A DNA stretch of 13,498 bases from an uncultured Mediterranea sp. Its GTDB lineage: Bacteria > Bacteroidota > Bacteroidia > Bacteroidales > Bacteroidaceae. A program made the position numbers and the translations under genes. The stretch is from NCBI GenBank assembly GCA_946007445.1, contig CAMGAL010000023.1:1-13498 (forward strand), given 5' to 3'. Of this stretch, positions 12,583 to 13,498 are shown piece after piece; position 1 is the first letter of the stretch, and every line of letters starts with the position of its first letter. Under the pieces are notes generated by a model. That model ran no database searches and was not told the DNA's origin. It saw nothing but the letters and a program-made list of their open reading frames with translations.

Positions 12583-13498
12583 ATGAAAGAGGAAGAAAAA
12601 TACATCAGAAGGTGCATCCAGCTGGCCCGCAACGGCCTCTGCAACACACCGCCCAACCCCATGGTGGGGGCTGTCATCGTCTGCGACGGACGGATTATCG
12701 GCGAAGGCTATCATGTGCGGTGTGGCGAAGGCCATGCCGAAGTCAATGCCATCCGCTCCGTGCGCCGGCCCGAACTGCTCAGCCGCAGCACCATCTACGT
12801 CAGCCTGGAGCCTTGTGCCCACTACGGCAAGACACCTCCCTGTGCCGACCTCATCGTGGAGAAGCAGATACCGCGCATCGTCATCGGGTGCCAGGACCCC
12901 TTTGCCCAGGTAGCCGGCCGGGGCATCCAGCGGTTGCGCGACGCCGGCCGCGAGGTGGTAGTGGGTGTGCTGGAGGAGGAGTGCAGGAGGCTCATCGAGC
13001 GGTTTGTCACCTTCCATGCCCGGCAGCGCCCCTTCGTGACGCTGAAATGGGCCCAGTCAGCCGACGGATTCATCGACCGCCTGCGCACTGAGGGCACTCC
13101 CGCCTTGCTCTCATCGCCCTGCACGCAGATGGTCACCCACAAGCGCAGGGCCGAGCACCAGGCCATCCTGGTGGGTCGTCGCACCGCCCTGCTCGACAAT
13201 CCCCGCCTCGACGTACGCCACTGGGCCGGTCCGCAGCCACTGCGCATCGTAATAGACCGCGCAGGGACCTTGCCGCCCGACCTGCACCTGTTGGATGGGT
13301 CTGTCCCCACACTGGTGGTCACCGCCTGCCGTGCCGCCCATCGCCCCAACGTCACCTACCTGACCCTGGACTTCGACCAGCCGCTCCTGCCCCAACTCTT
13401 GAGCGAACTCCATCGCCAAGGAATCCAGTCGCTCCTGGTCGAAGGAGGGCGCACCCTGCTGCAGCGCTTCCTCGACGAGGGACGTTGGGACGAAGCTT
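12583..13498 (+). CDS. ribD: Bifunctional riboflavin deaminase/reductase RibD, partial (3' end outside window)
   Basis: The frame runs from ATG at 12583 to the window end, 305 codons without a stop. It lacks the last few dozen residues expected for the family. The N-terminal zinc deaminase domain (1-145) converts diaminohydroxyphosphoribosylamino-pyrimidine to the pyrimidinedione; the zinc ligands His51, Cys78 and Cys87 and catalytic Glu53 are present in GHAEVNAI and EPCAHYGKTPPC. The C-terminal reductase domain (~149 on) reduces the ribose with NADPH. It shows VTLKWAQSADGFI (152-164), LVGRRTALLDNPRLDVR (197-213) and LVEGGRTLL (285-293). Together they form the second and third steps of riboflavin synthesis. 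It is divergent from prmC; no other rib gene is visible in the window. Confidence 0.95.
   Translation, partial: MKEEEKYIRRCIQLARNGLCNTPPNPMVGAVIVCDGRIIGEGYHVRCGEGHAEVNAIRSVRRPELLSRSTIYVSLEPCAHYGKTPPCADLIVEKQIPRIVIGCQDPFAQVAGRGIQRLRDAGREVVVGVLEEECRRLIERFVTFHARQRPFVTLKWAQSADGFIDRLRTEGTPALLSSPCTQMVTHKRRAEHQAILVGRRTALLDNPRLDVRHWAGPQPLRIVIDRAGTLPPDLHLLDGSVPTLVVTACRAAHRPNVTYLTLDFDQPLLPQLLSELHRQGIQSLLVEGGRTLLQRFLDEGRWDEA

Noticed and set aside
1..13498. CRISPR array, toxin-antitoxin pair, defence island, phage or biosynthetic cluster
   Set aside because: I found no direct-repeat array with spacers, nuclease or toxin pair, or phage structural gene. Almost all frames are explained by housekeeping genes.

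Overview
The window comes from a Bacteroidota chromosome, most likely order Bacteroidales (Bacteroides/Prevotella-like) with GC-rich codon usage. The evidence is the repeated -7 promoter element TAnnTTTG close upstream of most transcription units, the near absence of Shine-Dalgarno sequences, and proteins that read as typical Bacteroidales orthologues (two-domain RNase H, SpeA, ArgH, PyrE, a DUF4373-type protein). Species cannot be fixed from sequence reading alone.

Layout. 1-205 is the 3' end of a nucleotidyltransferase-family gene, closed by a perfect 15-bp hairpin shared with the convergent ABC exporter (317-2152, minus). A divergent promoter pair separates the exporter from an LTA-synthase-like membrane phosphotransferase (2239-4017, plus). 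Between that gene and convergent speA (4164-6056, minus) lies a nested palindromic, MITE/REP-like element (4038-4146). aroK (6179-6706, minus) and rnhA (6779-7420, plus) are divergent. rnhA is followed tail-to-tail by a DUF4373-like gene whose reading frame has no stop of its own (start 7927, minus). A gene-free stretch (7928-8331) with hairpins and repeats follows, then a tRNA-Gly/tRNA-Leu operon (minus).

The right third is a minus-strand block: prmC, recX, pyrE, a small SRPBCC protein and argH, leading into the tRNAs. ribD (plus, running off the window) is divergent from prmC.

Most genes are core metabolism: arginine use and synthesis (speA, argH), pyrimidine (pyrE), shikimate (aroK), riboflavin (ribD), translation release (prmC, tRNAs), recombination control (recX) and envelope functions. 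I see no defence, CRISPR, phage or biosynthetic gene cluster. The unusual material is concentrated in 4038-4146 (palindromic element) and 7421-8383 (DUF4373 remnant, non-B-DNA tracts, hairpins beside a tRNA 3' end). No complete undescribed system is evident.
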